A DNA stretch of 63,331 nt, from IMG/VR virus record IMGVR_UViG_3300046331_000070, positions 1 to 63,331 of that record; one strand, written 5' to 3'. Below, one piece after another: positions 44,711-53,958 of the stretch (position 1 is its first letter; every line of letters starts with the position of its first letter). The position numbers and the translations under genes were made by a program. The notes beneath the pieces are model-generated. The model saw nothing but the letters and a program-made list of their open reading frames with translations, made no database searches and was not told the DNA's origin. The DNA comes from a virus.

Positions 44711-46068
44711 TGTTTCGTAATGTAAAAGAATTAACAACCGAAGAACTACAAAAAGAACTTCAGGCCATAGAATTATTTGAACAAGAAATTAGTAAAGTCA
44801 ATGTTAATAACATGTTGAACAAATCGATCGATACCTCTTTTCTTGGACCATTGCAATGCACACTCACACCTAATGGACAGTTGTTTAGAACCGACCGGCA
44901 GGGTTTCTTGCCTGCGATGATGGAAGAAATGTATGAAGATCGTAAGAAGTTCAAGAAGTTGATGTTGAAGGCAAAGCAAGAGTACGAAGATGAAAAGGAT
45001 GAATCTAAGAAGTATGATATTGAAAAACGTATTGCACGATTCGATAACCTACAACTTGCAAAGAAAGTATCTCTAAACTCTGCATATGGTGCCTTGGGTT
45101 CACAATACTTCCGTTTCTATGATCTACGCAATGCACTAGGCGTAACATCAGCAGGACAGTTATCCATTCGTTGGATTGAAGCAAAGATCAATGACTGGAT
45201 GAACAAGATCATTGGTGGCGAATCAAAAGACTATGTTATTGCTTCTGACACAGATTCGATTTATCTTCGTATGGGTGAATTGGTTAATAAGTTTATCAAA
45301 GACACATCAGATAAACAAAAGGTCATTGCACTCATGGATAAAATCTGTGAAGAAAAGATTCAACCATATATTGACAAGAGTTACAATGAGTTGGCAGAAT
45401 ACGTCCACGCCTATGCACAGAAAATGCAAATGAAACGTGAAGGTCTTTCTGACAAAGGTATCTGGACTGCCAAGAAACGTTATATTCTGAATGTGTATAA
45501 CAATGAAGGTGTTCAGTATAATGAACCAAAAATGAAAGTGATGGGACTTGAGATGATTAAGTCCTCAACACCTTCAGTGATTCGTGGTAAAATGAAAGAA
45601 TCAATTCTGATAATGGTGAACGGCACTGAAGATGATATCCACAAATTCATTAAAGACTTTAGGGAAGAATTCAAGAAGTTGCCACCAGAAGATATTTCAT
45701 TCCCTCGTGGTATGAATGGCCTGAGAAACTATTCTGATCCGGTAACATTGTATAAGAAAGGTACTCCGATTCATGTTAAAGGTGCAATTCTATATAATCA
45801 CTTCCTGAAACAACATGATTTGACTAAAAAATATCCTCTAATCCAAGAAGGTGAAAAGATTAAGTTTTGTTATCTAAAGATGCCGAATCACTTTAAAGAT
45901 ATGGTAGTTTCGTATCCTTCGCGCTTACCTAAAGAATTTGGGCTTGACAACTACATCGATTATGATGTACAATTTGATAAATCGTTTCTTGAGCCCATTA
46001 AGGTCATTCTTGACTGTATGAAGTGGACGACAGAAAAAACAAACTCTTTGGAAGATTTTTTCGGATGA
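44710..46068 (+). CDS. gp43B: DNA polymerase gp43, C-terminal part (gp43B)
   Basis: The 452-residue protein carries polymerase motif B KKVSLNSAYGALGSQYF (about 118), motif C IASDTDSIYLRMG (about 178) and the thumb, and ends in LEDFFG, a clamp-binding tail like T4 gp43 (LFDMFDF). The first 45 residues, before T4-like PNGQLFRTDRQGFLP, are helical and charged and could be the interface with gp43A. Its start depends on coupling to the HNH gene. Confidence 0.93.
   Translation: MFRNVKELTTEELQKELQAIELFEQEISKVNVNNMLNKSIDTSFLGPLQCTLTPNGQLFRTDRQGFLPAMMEEMYEDRKKFKKLMLKAKQEYEDEKDESKKYDIEKRIARFDNLQLAKKVSLNSAYGALGSQYFRFYDLRNALGVTSAGQLSIRWIEAKINDWMNKIIGGESKDYVIASDTDSIYLRMGELVNKFIKDTSDKQKVIALMDKICEEKIQPYIDKSYNELAEYVHAYAQKMQMKREGLSDKGIWTAKKRYILNVYNNEGVQYNEPKMKVMGLEMIKSSTPSVIRGKMKESILIMVNGTEDDIHKFIKDFREEFKKLPPEDISFPRGMNGLRNYSDPVTLYKKGTPIHVKGAILYNHFLKQHDLTKKYPLIQEGEKIKFCYLKMPNHFKDMVVSYPSRLPKEFGLDNYIDYDVQFDKSFLEPIKVILDCMKWTTEKTNSLEDFFG
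45944..45973 (+). promoter_or_regulatory. Possible host-type promoter inside gp43B
   Basis: TTGACA and TACAAT are 18 bp apart, about 90 bp before the membrane protein and uvsX genes. Confidence 0.45.
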
Positions 46069-47147
46069 TATTCTTTACCTTTTTAACGGCAATTGCATTA
46101 TCTGGTATTGCCGCATACTATTCAGTGATTGGTCTGACATCCATATTTGTGGGTGCTTTCTGGCCAATCATTTTTATGGGTGCAACACTTGAAGTCGCCA
46201 AATTGGTAACAACATCTTGGTTATATCGAAACTGGAATACTGCACCGAGATTGTTCAGGCACTACCTGACTTTTTCGGTGTTGATTCTTATGTTGATTAC
46301 TTCAATGGGTATTTTTGGATTCTTATCTAAGGCACACATTGACCAATCTGCATCATCAGGTGATGTGGTCGCTAAAGTTGCACTGATTGATGAAAGGATT
46401 AAAATTGAAAAAGACAATATTGAGGCATCGAAGCTGGCAATTAAACAGTTGGATGAAGCAGTTAATCAAGTTATGGGCAGGTCAACGGATCAAAGGGGTG
46501 CCGAGAAATCGGTCCAGATTAGACGTTCCCAACAAAAAGAAAGAAGTGTATTATTATCTGAGATATCTCAAGCACAAAAAAAGATTAATGAATACACTGA
46601 AGAAAAGTCGCCTTTAGCATCAAGTGTTCGTAAATTAGAAACTGAAATTGGTCCTTTGAAATATGTTGCAGATGTGTTCTATGGTACTGGTGCAGATAGT
46701 ATTGATAAAGCAGTACGTTTGGTAATTCTTTTGATTATGATTGTGTTTGATCCATTGGCAATTCTACTATTGGTTGCTGCAAATATGTCATTGATCGAAA
46801 AGAAGAAAACAGTCAATGAAGAACAAGAAGATGAACCAAAATATGTTGCAGATGTTACTATGCCTGAACCAGAAGAATATGAAGAAGATGATGAACCAAT
46901 ACCAGAAGGCCTGATTAAATTGTTTCAAGACGGCAAAGAACGTGACCGTAAATATCAGAAAAGTGTAGAAATTGACAAAGATAATTTAGCATTTGTTATT
47001 GATGAATCTTCAGGTGAATCTATACCATCGTTTACAGGAACACAAAAGGGTTTATTGCCGGAAAAAGATCCACCCGGATCAAAGAAATTAGAACCTAAGT
47101 ATGATTACAATGAAGCATATTCGTTTCGTGAAAAAGGAAAAACATGA
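46065..47147 (+). CDS. Membrane protein with coiled-coil domain, unknown function
   Basis: From ATG 46065 (overlapping the gp43B stop as ATGA) the 360-residue protein has three N-terminal membrane helices (to about residue 90), a long coiled coil (about 105-205), a fourth membrane helix (LVILLIMIVFDPLAILLL) and an acidic disordered C-terminal tail. Such a protein occupies this place in several T4-like marine phages. It could anchor replication at the membrane or affect lysis; neither is shown. Confidence 0.65.
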   Translation: MIFFTFLTAIALSGIAAYYSVIGLTSIFVGAFWPIIFMGATLEVAKLVTTSWLYRNWNTAPRLFRHYLTFSVLILMLITSMGIFGFLSKAHIDQSASSGDVVAKVALIDERIKIEKDNIEASKLAIKQLDEAVNQVMGRSTDQRGAEKSVQIRRSQQKERSVLLSEISQAQKKINEYTEEKSPLASSVRKLETEIGPLKYVADVFYGTGADSIDKAVRLVILLIMIVFDPLAILLLVAANMSLIEKKKTVNEEQEDEPKYVADVTMPEPEEYEEDDEPIPEGLIKLFQDGKERDRKYQKSVEIDKDNLAFVIDESSGESIPSFTGTQKGLLPEKDPPGSKKLEPKYDYNEAYSFREKGKT

Positions 47148-48220
47148 GCATTTTAGATAAAATTAAAAAGAATAGTAGCATTAAAGAGTCTGCTATTTTG
47201 GCGAAATCAAAGTTCTTTACTGGTAAAGACATGATTTCAACTGCGGTGCCAATCATCAATGTGGCACTGTCTGGTAAACTTGATGGTGGTTTAACACCAG
47301 GTCTTACAATGTGGGCAGGTCCATCCAAACACTTTAAGACAGCATTTTCGTTATTGATGGCAAAATCTTATTTGGACAAATATGAAAACGCAGCCTTACT
47401 ATTCTATGACAGCGAATTTGGTACTCCTCAATCGTATTTTGATTCGTTTGGAATTGATCCCAACCGAGTATTACATACTCCTATTATGGATGTTGAGCAA
47501 CTCAAGTTTGACATTATGGGTCAACTGACCAATTTAGATCACGATGATAAATTAATTATCATTATCGATTCGATTGGTAACTTGGCATCAAAGAAAGAAG
47601 TTGATGATGCACTTGACGGCAAATCTGTTGCTGATATGTCTCGTGCAAAACAAATCAAATCATTATTCCGTATGGTAACTCCATATCTGACAATGAAAGA
47701 TATTCCAATGATTGTTGTGAATCACACATACAAAGAAATTGGTTTGTATCCTAAAGACATCGTTGGTGGTGGAACAGGTTCATATTATTCCGCAGATAAC
47801 ATCTTCATTCTTGGTCGTCAACAAGAAAAAGAAGGTACAGAAGTTATTGGATACAATTTTATTATTAATGTAGAAAAAAGTCGTTATGTTCGTGAAAAAT
47901 CTAAGATACCTGTTTCTGTATCTTTCGATGGTGGTATCAGTAAGTGGTCTGGTCTTTTGGATATTGCTCTCGAAAGTGGTCATGTAATCAAACCAAGCAA
48001 TGGTTGGTACTCACCTAGAGATGAAGATGGTGTTTATGCAGATAAGAAGTATCGACTAAAAGAAACTGACACTAAAGAATTCTGGATGCCAATTCTGAAA
48101 CAGAAATCATTCCAGGAATATGTTGAGAACAAATATCGTGTTGCATCAGGAGAAATTATGCAAGGAGATATTAGTGCGGCATTTGACGTTGACACCATGA
48201 ATGGTACGGAGGCAAAATGA
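47144..48220 (+). CDS. uvsX: RecA-like recombinase UvsX
   Basis: The 358-residue recombinase has Walker A GPSKHFKT (59-66), which matches T4 UvsX GPSKSFKS, the Walker B region DKLIIIIDSIGNLASKKE, and DNA-binding loops around VNHTYKEIG and DIVGGGTGSYYSAD. T4 UvsX has 391 residues. It promotes strand exchange with UvsY. It overlaps the upstream gene by 4 nt and the next by 4 nt. Confidence 0.95.
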   Translation: MSILDKIKKNSSIKESAILAKSKFFTGKDMISTAVPIINVALSGKLDGGLTPGLTMWAGPSKHFKTAFSLLMAKSYLDKYENAALLFYDSEFGTPQSYFDSFGIDPNRVLHTPIMDVEQLKFDIMGQLTNLDHDDKLIIIIDSIGNLASKKEVDDALDGKSVADMSRAKQIKSLFRMVTPYLTMKDIPMIVVNHTYKEIGLYPKDIVGGGTGSYYSADNIFILGRQQEKEGTEVIGYNFIINVEKSRYVREKSKIPVSVSFDGGISKWSGLLDIALESGHVIKPSNGWYSPRDEDGVYADKKYRLKETDTKEFWMPILKQKSFQEYVENKYRVASGEIMQGDISAAFDVDTMNGTEAK

Positions 48221-48534
48221 TTGAAGGTACAGATTACTGTTTCATCTATCCTAAAAATGACGGTACTGCCGTCCACATTAAATTACTAACAGGACCATAC
48301 GTTGATACACTATTCAAGTATGGTAAGGTTAAATTTAAAGAAGAAAACGATCAGGTCTATTTACTTTTTGCTTACGATGTGTTAGAATCTACTGTATCGA
48401 AGCCAAAAAAGTTGGAGAAAGATGCCGACTTCAAAAATTACCTAGGTGATTTATTGGTACAAATTATGTCAGGCAATTTAGAGGATATTATTGATGAAGT
48501 TGGAACAGACGATACTGAAGAATCTAGTATTTAA
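48217..48534 (+). CDS. Small protein between uvsX and gp41
   Basis: The 105-residue acidic protein IEGTDYCFIYPKNDGTAVHI onward contains VKFKEENDQVYLLFAYDVLE and ends in an acidic DTEESSI tail. Proteins of this type are found between uvsX and the helicase in related phages; function unknown. It overlaps uvsX by 4 nt and gp41 by 41 nt, so it is part of the replication-recombination operon. Confidence 0.55.
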   Translation: MIEGTDYCFIYPKNDGTAVHIKLLTGPYVDTLFKYGKVKFKEENDQVYLLFAYDVLESTVSKPKKLEKDADFKNYLGDLLVQIMSGNLEDIIDEVGTDDTEESSI

Positions 48535-49873
48535 TGAGGACTACCTGAGAAAGGTAGTTCCTTTTTTAAAAGAAGAATATTTCACAGATAGAACTGATAG
48601 AGTAATTTTTAATGAAATCCTCTCATTCACGGATACTTACAACACTCCACCTACAATTGAAGCAATCCAATTGGCCATTAAAGAAAAGAGAAATCTCACA
48701 AATGATGAGGTGGAGAACTGCGAAAAGTATCTACAAGAGATTGAGAAAACTAGCAAAGAAACATCACAGAGTGAATGGCTCGTCGATAAGACGGAAAAGT
48801 TTTGCCAAGAAAAGGCCATTTACAATGCTGTTTTGGGGTCTATTTCTATACTCGATGGAAAAGACAAGACAAATGACAAAGGTTCAATCCCGAAGATTTT
48901 GTCGGATGCGTTATCGGTCAGCTTTGACAGTTCCGTTGGACATGACTATTTAAACGATTCGAATGACCGTTATGAATTCTACCATAGAAAAGAAGAAAGA
49001 ATCCCATTTGATCTGGACTATTTCAACAAAATTACTAAAGGTGGTTTACCGAATAAAACTCTTAACATTGCTCTGGCGGGTACGGGTGTGGGTAAGAGTT
49101 TATTCATGTGTCACGTTGCTGCCTCATGTATGGTACAAGGTAAAAATGTACTCTACATCACCATGGAAATGGCTGAAGAAAAGATTGCAGAACGTATTGA
49201 TGCGAATCTACTGAATGTAACACTTGACGACCTTGCTCAATTGTCGAAAGAAATGTATGACAAAAAGGTTGAACGTGTAAAAGAAAAGACTACTGGTAAG
49301 TTGATTATTAAAGAATACCCAACTGCATCATCCTCAGCAACACATTTTAGAACATTATTGAATGAACTCAATCTCAAGAAGTCTTTCGTTCCTCACATTA
49401 TTTTTATTGATTACCTCAACATTTGTTGCAGTTCAAGAATTAAAGCCGGAGCCAACATCAATTCATACACTTACGTTAAATCAATCGCAGAAGAATTGCG
49501 AGGTCTTGCCGTTGAATTCGGAGTACCGATTGTATCTGCAACGCAAACAACAAGATCCGGTTTTACTTCCTCAGACCCAGGACTTGAAGATACAAGTGAG
49601 TCTTTTGGTTTGCCCGCTACTGCTGACATGATGTTTGCCTTGATTACGTCCGAAGAACTAGAATCTCTCGGTCAAATCATGGTAAAACAATTGAAGAATC
49701 GATATTCTGATCCAACATTTCATAAACGATTCACGATTGGTGTGGATAGAGCAAAGATGAAATTGTATGATGTAGAACAATCTGGTCAAGACGGAATCTC
49801 TGATGCAGGACATAGTGGACCTAGTGGACCAAGACCAGCACCTAAAAAATCATTTGATGGATTTAAAGTATAA
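48494..49873 (+). CDS. gp41: Replicative DNA helicase gp41
   Basis: The 459-residue DnaB-family helicase aligns with T4 gp41 (475): N-terminal YLRKVVPFLKEEYF, ALSVSFDSSVGHDY, Walker A ALAGTGVGKSLF (about 193), VLYITMEMAEEKIAERIDAN, FIDYLNICCSSRIK and SFGLPATADMMFALI. It unwinds DNA at the fork and works with primase. ATG 48494 is chosen over the preceding TTG; GAGGAT gives the ribosome site. A terminator-like hairpin lies inside its first codons. Confidence 0.95.
   Translation: MKLEQTILKNLVFNEDYLRKVVPFLKEEYFTDRTDRVIFNEILSFTDTYNTPPTIEAIQLAIKEKRNLTNDEVENCEKYLQEIEKTSKETSQSEWLVDKTEKFCQEKAIYNAVLGSISILDGKDKTNDKGSIPKILSDALSVSFDSSVGHDYLNDSNDRYEFYHRKEERIPFDLDYFNKITKGGLPNKTLNIALAGTGVGKSLFMCHVAASCMVQGKNVLYITMEMAEEKIAERIDANLLNVTLDDLAQLSKEMYDKKVERVKEKTTGKLIIKEYPTASSSATHFRTLLNELNLKKSFVPHIIFIDYLNICCSSRIKAGANINSYTYVKSIAEELRGLAVEFGVPIVSATQTTRSGFTSSDPGLEDTSESFGLPATADMMFALITSEELESLGQIMVKQLKNRYSDPTFHKRFTIGVDRAKMKLYDVEQSGQDGISDAGHSGPSGPRPAPKKSFDGFKV
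48538..48567 (+). terminator. Terminator-like hairpin inside the gp41 start
   Basis: GGA-CTACCT pairs with AGGTAG-T-TCC (one bulged base) around GAGAA and is followed by T6, just after the stop of the 48217 gene and about 45 nt into gp41. It could attenuate uvsX-driven transcription into gp41. Confidence 0.45.
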
Positions 49874-50976
49874 TGTTTACTAAAGAAGATGCAATTCATT
49901 GTGCAAAAGTGTTTCAAGATTACTTTGGTAATTTCGAACGCATTGATGAGTATATGCGAGATCAGAAACTAAATTCACTGGCAGATTTGCCTACCAATCC
50001 TCTATTCCCGATTGAAGATGAATTGTTTTCTGATTTCACCATGCACCCAAATGATATGGATTTTGAGGTGTGTGAAATTGATAATGAAACGTGGACAAAT
50101 CTACTTAACATTACCTCGTCACATGTAAACATTGCACCTGTTGGTCGTAATGTGAAGTTGGCAGTACGCGAGAAAACCACTGGAAAGTACGTTGGATTCA
50201 TTCGTCTTGGTTCACCCGTAATCAACTGCAAACCACGAAATGAAATGCTTGGACAAGTGTTTACGCAACAACCTGAGTGGGGTAAACGATTCAACGACTC
50301 AGCAATGATGGGTTTTGTTATTGTGCCTGCACAACCATTTGGTTATAATTACTTGGGTGGTAAATTACTTGCCGGTATTTGCACATCTCATGCCGTTCGT
50401 GAAATTGTCAACAAGAAATACAATATGAATTTGTGTCTCTTTGAAACAACAAGTTTGTATGGTTCATCCAAGAATGTGTCGCAATATGACGGCATGAAAC
50501 CTTTCATTCGTTATAAAGGCTTGACAGATAGTGATTTCTTGCCTATGATGCACGGTAAACCATATTCAGACCTTCGTGATTATGTGCAAAACAAAGTTGG
50601 TCCTTTGGTTGAAGATACAGCATCAAGTAAAAAGTTAAAAATTAGTATGAAAATCATTTCAATGACAAAGGCTGCACTGAAGGGTACACCTGAGTTAGAA
50701 GGTTTTATCAAAACGATTACTGATGCGAAGAAACTGACTGAACAAAAACGTTACTACATTTCACACTATGGTTATAAAAACATGGTTGATTATGTTACTT
50801 GCAAAACAGACACATTAATCAAAGATGATACTTATGACAAATTTGAATTGGAAAATGTCATTGCATGGTGGAAAAACAAAGCAAGTAACCGTTTCGACAC
50901 ATTGAAGGCAGATGTTAGACTAAGAACTGAATTGGAAATCTGGACTTCTGGCAAACCTATTGATATCATCAGATAA
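49873..50976 (+). CDS. DUF4338 (DruA-like) protein, second copy
   Basis: The 367-residue protein shares the order TGKYVGFIRLGSP, VIVPAQPFGYNYLGGKL, AGICTSHAVREIVNKKY, LCLFETTSLYGSSKN with the 21838 protein, which makes them paralogs of the DUF4338 family. This copy lacks the IGW element. Its C-terminal part (after residue 230) differs, with a basic KKLKISMKIISMTKAALKG segment. It starts on the last base of the gp41 stop and ends before a late promoter. Confidence 0.55.
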   Translation: MFTKEDAIHCAKVFQDYFGNFERIDEYMRDQKLNSLADLPTNPLFPIEDELFSDFTMHPNDMDFEVCEIDNETWTNLLNITSSHVNIAPVGRNVKLAVREKTTGKYVGFIRLGSPVINCKPRNEMLGQVFTQQPEWGKRFNDSAMMGFVIVPAQPFGYNYLGGKLLAGICTSHAVREIVNKKYNMNLCLFETTSLYGSSKNVSQYDGMKPFIRYKGLTDSDFLPMMHGKPYSDLRDYVQNKVGPLVEDTASSKKLKISMKIISMTKAALKGTPELEGFIKTITDAKKLTEQKRYYISHYGYKNMVDYVTCKTDTLIKDDTYDKFELENVIAWWKNKASNRFDTLKADVRLRTELEIWTSGKPIDIIR

Positions 50977-50979
50977 ATA
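50972..50979 (+). promoter_or_regulatory. Probable late promoter GATAAATA
   Basis: GATAAATA overlaps the preceding stop and lies 28 bp before the 51008 gene; one base from consensus. Confidence 0.55.
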
Positions 50980-51007
50980 TCCATTACACATATTAATGGA
51001 TTAAAAC

Positions 51008-52111
51008 ATGCCAGCAATTCCAACAAAAGTAACTGAGGCTCCTTCTTCGGGTATCTCTGGTGCAGGTTCAGAAATAACCGCACTGGCCGAAAGTTTACAG
51101 GCTTATGCTTGTGCAACTAGACAATTCTTAGGTAAAGATTTAGTTGATGTTGCACAGATAACAGAAAAGACGATTGGTGATGCTGATTGTGATCGAACTT
51201 TGGCTGCTTGTATGAAAGGTTTGGATGAAGGTTGGTTTCATAGTGTAATAGTCACAACAAATGCAATATTCCATGACGTTCCTGATAGTAAATCACAAAA
51301 ATTTACTTTTTATCGCGGTGGAAAATTAGTCGAACAGATTTATTCCGAATTTGGTAAATTCAGAAAAGAAAGTGGTGTAACGGGTGATGACAAATGGAAT
51401 CCGGCGGATATTTGGATGGCCAAAAAAGGATTCGTTTTCAAAAAAGACTGGGCCACATTAACAGAATATAATCGTTATATTTACGACCAATTCGCATTAA
51501 CAAATCTAGTTGGCATTTCACTCAAAAAGATACCAAAGGGTGAAGCACATTCCAAAATATATAATAATGGTTTGCCTCTAGTTGCAGAATTTAATGGTAT
51601 AAAATTGGGACCTAATATGTTAGATTCCAAAGACATTTACATAAAATTCAAATCTGAAGGTAAAGAAGGTGAGATTCAATTAAGAAACTTCTCAAGTCGA
51701 CCAGTTACTAGTTCATGGCAAGGTGAAATTAAAGGTAAGACTGCGGCCGGTGGTAAAATTGGTGGTGGACTTGTCATGCGAGCAGCAATTGAATCGGGTG
51801 TAGAAAAAAGTAAATTAACATTACCAAATGAATTTACCGGACAGATTGCAAAACCATCAGATGCAACATTTAAAAAATTTGCAATGATGTTTAAAGAGTT
51901 GTCTGGTTCAAAAGCCAAATTAGAGGATCTTATTCTAGAAGCAAAAATTGGACATAGAAAAGATCAAACTTGGTGGATGTCAAAATATTTGGGTGTTGAT
52001 TATGTATATACGACCATGAAATCTGGTAAAATTGGCGATGTTGCTAAATGGTTATATGAATATGGATCATCAGCAACAAAAAATAGTAGCATTTTTATAA
52101 AGTATAGTTAA
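51008..52111 (+). CDS. Late protein of unknown function
   Basis: The 367-residue protein begins with a Ser/Gly-rich low-complexity segment, then contains KWNPADIWMAKKGFVFKKDW, LVGISLKKIPKGEAHSK and a C-terminal LILEAKIGHRKDQTWWM. The pattern D-IW-.. / GISLKK / E-K resembles phage proteins of the restriction-endonuclease-like type seen in T4-like cyanophages, but no catalytic assignment can be made. It follows a late promoter and runs into a 93-residue gene. Confidence 0.5.
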   Translation: MPAIPTKVTEAPSSGISGAGSEITALAESLQAYACATRQFLGKDLVDVAQITEKTIGDADCDRTLAACMKGLDEGWFHSVIVTTNAIFHDVPDSKSQKFTFYRGGKLVEQIYSEFGKFRKESGVTGDDKWNPADIWMAKKGFVFKKDWATLTEYNRYIYDQFALTNLVGISLKKIPKGEAHSKIYNNGLPLVAEFNGIKLGPNMLDSKDIYIKFKSEGKEGEIQLRNFSSRPVTSSWQGEIKGKTAAGGKIGGGLVMRAAIESGVEKSKLTLPNEFTGQIAKPSDATFKKFAMMFKELSGSKAKLEDLILEAKIGHRKDQTWWMSKYLGVDYVYTTMKSGKIGDVAKWLYEYGSSATKNSSIFIKYS

Positions 52112-52112
52112 T

Positions 52113-52394
52113 ATGGCACTTACAGACTTTGACAAGATTATGAAAGAATACCAACATCTAGACAATGATTTTGGTTTCTCTGCGGTATCAGAAGAAGAAT
52201 ATAATAAAGTAATTAATGATACTACATCAACAGCAGACAATTATAAAGCACGATTGGAAGAATTGGAGAAGATGATTGTTCCATTCCTAAATAAATTACA
52301 CAGTACAGGCGATAAAGAATATATCTATTGGCCTAATCGTAAACCAGCAATTGAAAAACAAATAGAGAAGATACTAAAACTAACAAGAGGTTGA
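52113..52394 (+). CDS. Small conserved phage protein (YIYWPNR type)
   Basis: The 93-residue protein has an N-terminal ALTDFDKIMKEYQHLDNDFG, a coiled helix LEELEKMIVPFLNKL and a C-terminal KEYIYWPNRKPAIEKQIEKI, a signature of a small protein found throughout T4-like marine phages with no known role. It starts 1 nt after the preceding gene and lies just ahead of the glycan cluster. Confidence 0.65.
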   Translation: MALTDFDKIMKEYQHLDNDFGFSAVSEEEYNKVINDTTSTADNYKARLEELEKMIVPFLNKLHSTGDKEYIYWPNRKPAIEKQIEKILKLTRG

Positions 52395-52396
52395 TT

Positions 52397-53104
52397 ATGT
52401 CTGTAACAGTGATTATACCAACTACCGGTGCACCGGAGTTGAGCAAGGCAATCGAGAGTGTTTTATTGAATCATGATACAATATGTTATGTTGTTTGTGA
52501 TGGTGAAGAAAATGCAGGAAAAGTAAAAGTTATTACTAGTGAATTTGCAGGTAATAAAAATTTAAAAGTTAGTGTTTTACCCATCAATGTCGGAGCCAAT
52601 GGTTTTTATGGCCACCGAGTCTATGCATCATTTACACATCTAGTCAATACGGAATATGTACTATATCTGGACCAAGACAATTGGTTTCATCCAGATCATG
52701 TGCAATCATGTGTCGATACAATCGAAGAAGGTAAATTAGATTGGTGTTATTCGTTGCGAAAAATCAGATCCAAAGACGGTACATTTATTTGTAATGATGA
52801 CTGTGAATCTTTAGGCAAGTGGCAATCTTATCATGGCATTAATCATGTAGATACAAATAGTTATTGCCTTAAAACATCGGTTGCGATACAATTAGCATCT
52901 GCATGGCATGGAGGTTGGGGACAAGATCGTGTTTTCTTAGCAACCGTTTCTAAGTATTTTCCTAACTATGATTGCACAAAAAAATATAGCGTCAACTATC
53001 GAGTTGATGGAAATGCCGGATCAGTTACTGGTGATTTCTTCCTAAATGGCAATGAAGTGATGAACAAAAAATATAATGGAGTTTTCCCATGGAATACAAT
53101 TTAA
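52397..53104 (+). CDS. Family 2 glycosyltransferase
   Basis: From ATG 52397 (GAGG site) the 235-residue GT-A protein has VTVIIPTTGAPELSKAIESV, a nucleotide-sugar DxD-like YLDQDNWFHPDHV (about 98) and GWGQDRVFLATVSKYFP. It begins the operon of overlapping sugar-related genes to 58338. It could add sugars to virion proteins or DNA. The 3' end overlaps the next gene by 16 nt. Confidence 0.82.
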   Translation: MSVTVIIPTTGAPELSKAIESVLLNHDTICYVVCDGEENAGKVKVITSEFAGNKNLKVSVLPINVGANGFYGHRVYASFTHLVNTEYVLYLDQDNWFHPDHVQSCVDTIEEGKLDWCYSLRKIRSKDGTFICNDDCESLGKWQSYHGINHVDTNSYCLKTSVAIQLASAWHGGWGQDRVFLATVSKYFPNYDCTKKYSVNYRVDGNAGSVTGDFFLNGNEVMNKKYNGVFPWNTI

Positions 53105-53958
53105 TTATCGGTGCAGCAACCGGTTACAACTACAATCAACTCAAGCCTTGGGCAGAATCTATTGGTAAAGTTTGCGATGAATACACCGATAAGGTGTTGT
53201 TTGTCGGTAATATGTCAGAAGAAACTAGATCGAAACTTATCGAACAGAATTTTCTTCTAATTGAAATGCCTAATCTTCCAGGTGTGCCAGTTCATGTTGC
53301 ACGTTTTCTTGCAATCTATGACTACCTAAGAGATTCACACAGACAATACAAATATGTTGTTACCACTGATGTAAAGGATGTTTATTTTCAAACCAATCCA
53401 TTTAATTGGATGGATAAGATAATGACACCAGGTTCAATGTGTCGTTTGGTTGTTGGTTCTGAAAGTATGTTGTATAAAGATGAACCTTGGGGCAATGAGA
53501 ATCTTTTGCAAACTTATGGTCCATATGTACATAACATATTCAAAGAAAATAAGATTTATAACGTTGGAGTGATCGGTGGTCATTCTGAATATGTAAAAGA
53601 CTTAGTGTTCAACATATTCAGCAATGCGACCAACAGGCCTATTCCTATCGTTGACCAAGCGGTCTTTAATGTATTGATACAGACCAGACCATACAAAGAT
53701 GTAATTTACTTTGCAGAACAATCAGATGGTTGGGCTTGTCAGGCAGGTACGACAGTTGATCCATCAAAAATTGAACAATTCCGACCATTCTTAACTGAAG
53801 CAGAACCAAGTTTCAAAGAAGGTATTGTATGGACAAGTAAAGAAACACCATTCTGTATCGTACACCAATATGATCGTGTACCAGAATGGAAGAAATTCAT
53901 ACAAGAGAAATACGAACAAGACGATCCAAATAACTTTTTTACATATAGGACAGCATAA
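53089..53958 (+). CDS. Glycosyltransferase-like protein
   Basis: The 289-residue protein has NLIIGAATGYNYNQLKPWAE, YKYVVTTDVKDVYFQTNPF with a DVKD element in place of DxD, and IYNVGVIGGHSEYVKDLVF, a layout of GT-A transferases acting on nucleotide sugars. It overlaps its neighbours by 16 and 1 nt. The acceptor is unknown. Confidence 0.65.
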   Translation: MEYNLIIGAATGYNYNQLKPWAESIGKVCDEYTDKVLFVGNMSEETRSKLIEQNFLLIEMPNLPGVPVHVARFLAIYDYLRDSHRQYKYVVTTDVKDVYFQTNPFNWMDKIMTPGSMCRLVVGSESMLYKDEPWGNENLLQTYGPYVHNIFKENKIYNVGVIGGHSEYVKDLVFNIFSNATNRPIPIVDQAVFNVLIQTRPYKDVIYFAEQSDGWACQAGTTVDPSKIEQFRPFLTEAEPSFKEGIVWTSKETPFCIVHQYDRVPEWKKFIQEKYEQDDPNNFFTYRTA

